This document shows positions 62,418 to 64,000 of a stretch of 64,000 nucleotides of DNA, in pieces; within the stretch, counting starts at the first letter, position 1, and every line of letters begins with the position of its first letter. The notes beneath the pieces are model-generated. The model was not told the DNA's origin. It searched no databases and saw only the letters and a program-made list of their open reading frames with translations. Location of the stretch: the NCBI RefSeq assembly GCF_001632745.1, contig NZ_LQRT01000024.1, positions 558,001 through 622,000 of the forward strand, read 5' to 3'. The stretch comes from Aquimarina aggregata. GTDB taxonomy: Bacteria > Bacteroidota > Bacteroidia > Flavobacteriales > Flavobacteriaceae. Made by a program: the position numbers and the translations under genes.

Positions 62418-62861
62418 ATGAAAACGCAAGCACCAAACACAAAATATGTAGCATGGAAAAGTCCAGAAGAATTATATGAAACCTCTTTGCATTGGATATC
62501 AGAATTAAAGTTTATCAAGGATGAGCAGCAATTTTTAACTAAACTTGTTGAAGAGCATACACTACACCTTATTTCTAAAGAAAATTATAGAAAAAGTAAA
62601 GTCATCATACAAGAACTAGCATATAAACAAAAGATGATAACTCCTTTACTAAAGAAAATAATTAATCACCATAATGAACTTTTAATACTTGTTGATGATC
62701 TAGATGAACTTGTAAAGGAAAAAGAATACAAGCAACATCATCGAGTACTATTACAAGAGGTTAATGTATATTTTAATCATTATAAAGAACTAAAAAGAAC
62801 AATTTTTAATTTGATCAAAACGATCATGAAAGAGAATAAACAAAAGCGATTATTAAGTTGA
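62418..62861 (+). CDS. Helical hypothetical protein, paralogue of the 61.4 kb gene
   Basis: 147 aa, helical, Lys-rich; see the 61.4 kb gene for the shared start and end motifs. Precedes the membrane-anchored gene by 7 bases. Function unknown. Confidence 0.7.
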   Translation: MKTQAPNTKYVAWKSPEELYETSLHWISELKFIKDEQQFLTKLVEEHTLHLISKENYRKSKVIIQELAYKQKMITPLLKKIINHHNELLILVDDLDELVKEKEYKQHHRVLLQEVNVYFNHYKELKRTIFNLIKTIMKENKQKRLLS

Positions 62862-62868
62862 TTTTTTA

Positions 62869-63369
62869 ATGAAAAGAACAGCCATAATAGTAGTCTTTTT
62901 AGTTTCAATGAGTTTTATAGGCATTTGGATTTGGTATGCGTATAAATATGAGATGGATACTGTAATACCAATTAAGGTAAAGGATTCAAGTCTAACTACT
63001 AAAGTGTTAATAGCCTCGCAGGGTAGTAGTTTTAAAGATTCTTTGGTACTAGGTATGCTAAGGCATTATCAAAATGAGGATATCTATTTTAAAGTGATAG
63101 ATGCCTACACATTTTTTACTGTAGATATTGATAAATGGGATGCTATAGTAATTATTAATTCTTGGGAATATAATCGTCCTCCATTTAATCTCAGGAAATT
63201 TATTAAAAACCACCCTGATCAGTTAGATAAACTAATTGTTGTTTCAACTGTAGGTAGCAGTAATATAGTGTTAAAAGATGTTGATGTGATATCAGGAGAA
63301 TCTATAATAACCAAAGCCCCAAAATATACTACCATACTGGTAGAACGATTAAACAAAATAATAAAGTAA
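62869..63369 (+). CDS. Membrane-anchored alpha/beta protein, flavodoxin-like fold possible
   Basis: 166 aa: one N-terminal helix (AIIVVFLVSMSFIGIWIWYA), then TKVLIASQGSSFKDSLVLGM, WDAIVIINSWEY and LIVVSTVGSSNIV, an alternating strand/helix order as in flavodoxin-like folds, but with no clear FMN signature. Domain probably periplasmic. Same transcript as the preceding helical gene. Confidence 0.55.
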   Translation: MKRTAIIVVFLVSMSFIGIWIWYAYKYEMDTVIPIKVKDSSLTTKVLIASQGSSFKDSLVLGMLRHYQNEDIYFKVIDAYTFFTVDIDKWDAIVIINSWEYNRPPFNLRKFIKNHPDQLDKLIVVSTVGSSNIVLKDVDVISGESIITKAPKYTTILVERLNKIIK

Positions 63370-63380
63370 ATAGGGATACT

Positions 63381-64000
63381 ATGAATAAGCGATATATATA
63401 TCTTTTCATGATCATCGGACTTTTTTATAGCTGCTCATCTAGTGAGTTAGTCGAAAATTGGAAAAATCCAGAAATAGATACTTTTGAAGCACAAAAAGTG
63501 CTGGTCATTGGCATATCATCAAACGATAGTAACCGAAAAGTATTTGAAAAGAAACTTGTAACAGAACTAGGTAAGAATGGAGTTAACGCAGTAAGAAGCC
63601 TTGATTTTTTTGAAGAAACCTTTACGAGTACTCCTAGAACAGAAGAGGATATACTTGCTTTAGAGTCACAATTAGTCGAAAAAGAATTTGATGCGATATT
63701 ACTTTCCAAAGTAGTAAGAATAGAAGATAAAGTCAGTACGGTACAAGCATATAGAAATTTAGATAAAACATTTAATAATTTTAGAGATGATTATTATGAA
63801 AATCAAGAAATCTATTATAACGATGGGTATTACGAAGAATACCAGGTTTTTCATGCAGAGTCGTCTCTCTATTGCATTTGTTCTGATAAAGACAAAGAAT
63901 TAATATGGAAAGGATCAATAGACATCACCGAACCCGAAAATATTAAAAAGGCAGTTGGTGATTATATAAAAGTATTGGTTTGGGCTTTAAAAGGACAGCG
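63381..64000 (+). CDS. Lipoprotein, 3' end outside window
   Basis: ATG 63381 starts a lipoprotein signal (IIGLFYSCSSSELVENW, lipobox Cys). The mature part begins with VENWKNPEIDTFEAQKVLVI and has KVLVIGISSNDSNRKVFEKKL, a DUF4136-like or CsgG-like alpha/beta start, then LLSKVVRIEDKV. Open at the window end. Follows the previous gene after 11 bases. Confidence 0.7.
   Translation, partial: MNKRYIYLFMIIGLFYSCSSSELVENWKNPEIDTFEAQKVLVIGISSNDSNRKVFEKKLVTELGKNGVNAVRSLDFFEETFTSTPRTEEDILALESQLVEKEFDAILLSKVVRIEDKVSTVQAYRNLDKTFNNFRDDYYENQEIYYNDGYYEEYQVFHAESSLYCICSDKDKELIWKGSIDITEPENIKKAVGDYIKVLVWALKGQ

Overview
The window looks like chromosome of a marine Flavobacteriia (Bacteroidetes), probably a Flavobacteriaceae close to Aquimarina or a relative; that placement is inference. 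The evidence is low GC, promoters with the Bacteroidetes -7 element TAnnTTTG, a cbb3 oxidase operon with a fused ccoNO gene, a Bacteroidetes-type Mrp lacking CxxC, SusD-free surface lipoproteins with DUF5018/DUF285 repeats, and frequent TAATG/ATGA gene overlaps. No rRNA, tRNA, CRISPR array, integrase or transposase was seen.

Layout. 1-4.2 kb: end of a PiT phosphate permease with PhoU-like tail, a PhoB/PhoR-like two-component pair and a MurG-like glycosyltransferase. 4.4-6 kb: trmB, a LysE-type exporter and a Cys-less alkyltransferase-like protein. 6-12 kb: outer-membrane and surface proteins, an SGNH esterase with CBM6, and decayed intergenic repeats. 12-15.4 kb: flavin oxidoreductase pair divergent from a Fur-family regulator, with a 23-bp direct-repeat operator between them. 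15.7-22.5 kb: housekeeping (mrp, NifU-domain protein, acyltransferase, AraC regulator, phosphoesterase, esterase). 22.6-26 kb: a copper/HMA protein, nucleotidyl cyclase, RaiA/HPF, a candidate small RNA, acylphosphatase and a universal stress protein (Usp).

26-40 kb is an accessory island: three operons carrying copies of the same promoter and of near-identical small membrane and secreted proteins, a lipoprotein with a glycine linker and an unrecognised C-terminal domain, several tiny regulator and lipoprotein genes, a 21-bp-period palindrome array, dispersed palindromic repeats, and a two-reverse-transcriptase DRT type 3 anti-phage module with a candidate ncRNA containing ACACAC directly downstream. 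deoC and trxA resume the core chromosome.

42-62 kb is a low-oxygen/dormancy block: ccoS-NO-Q-P-G-H plus a SafE-like protein, ccoI-pdxH, hemN, eight Usp proteins in total (counting the one at 25 kb; seven tandem-domain, one single-domain), a TerB-like protein, Hsp20, and an eRF1-middle-domain-like protein. Fourteen promoters here and at 22-25 kb carry a CRP/FNR-type box TGAyNNNNrTCA (one box serves two promoters; a fifteenth is weak), and in each the box lies exactly 23 bp before a -7 element, so the box centre falls near -41.5. The sequence therefore defines one coherent regulon that couples micro-oxic respiration, haem and copper supply, ribosome hibernation, chaperoning and Usp proteins. 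It resembles the mycobacterial DosR regulon in content although the operator is of CRP/FNR type. The regulator itself is not in the window.
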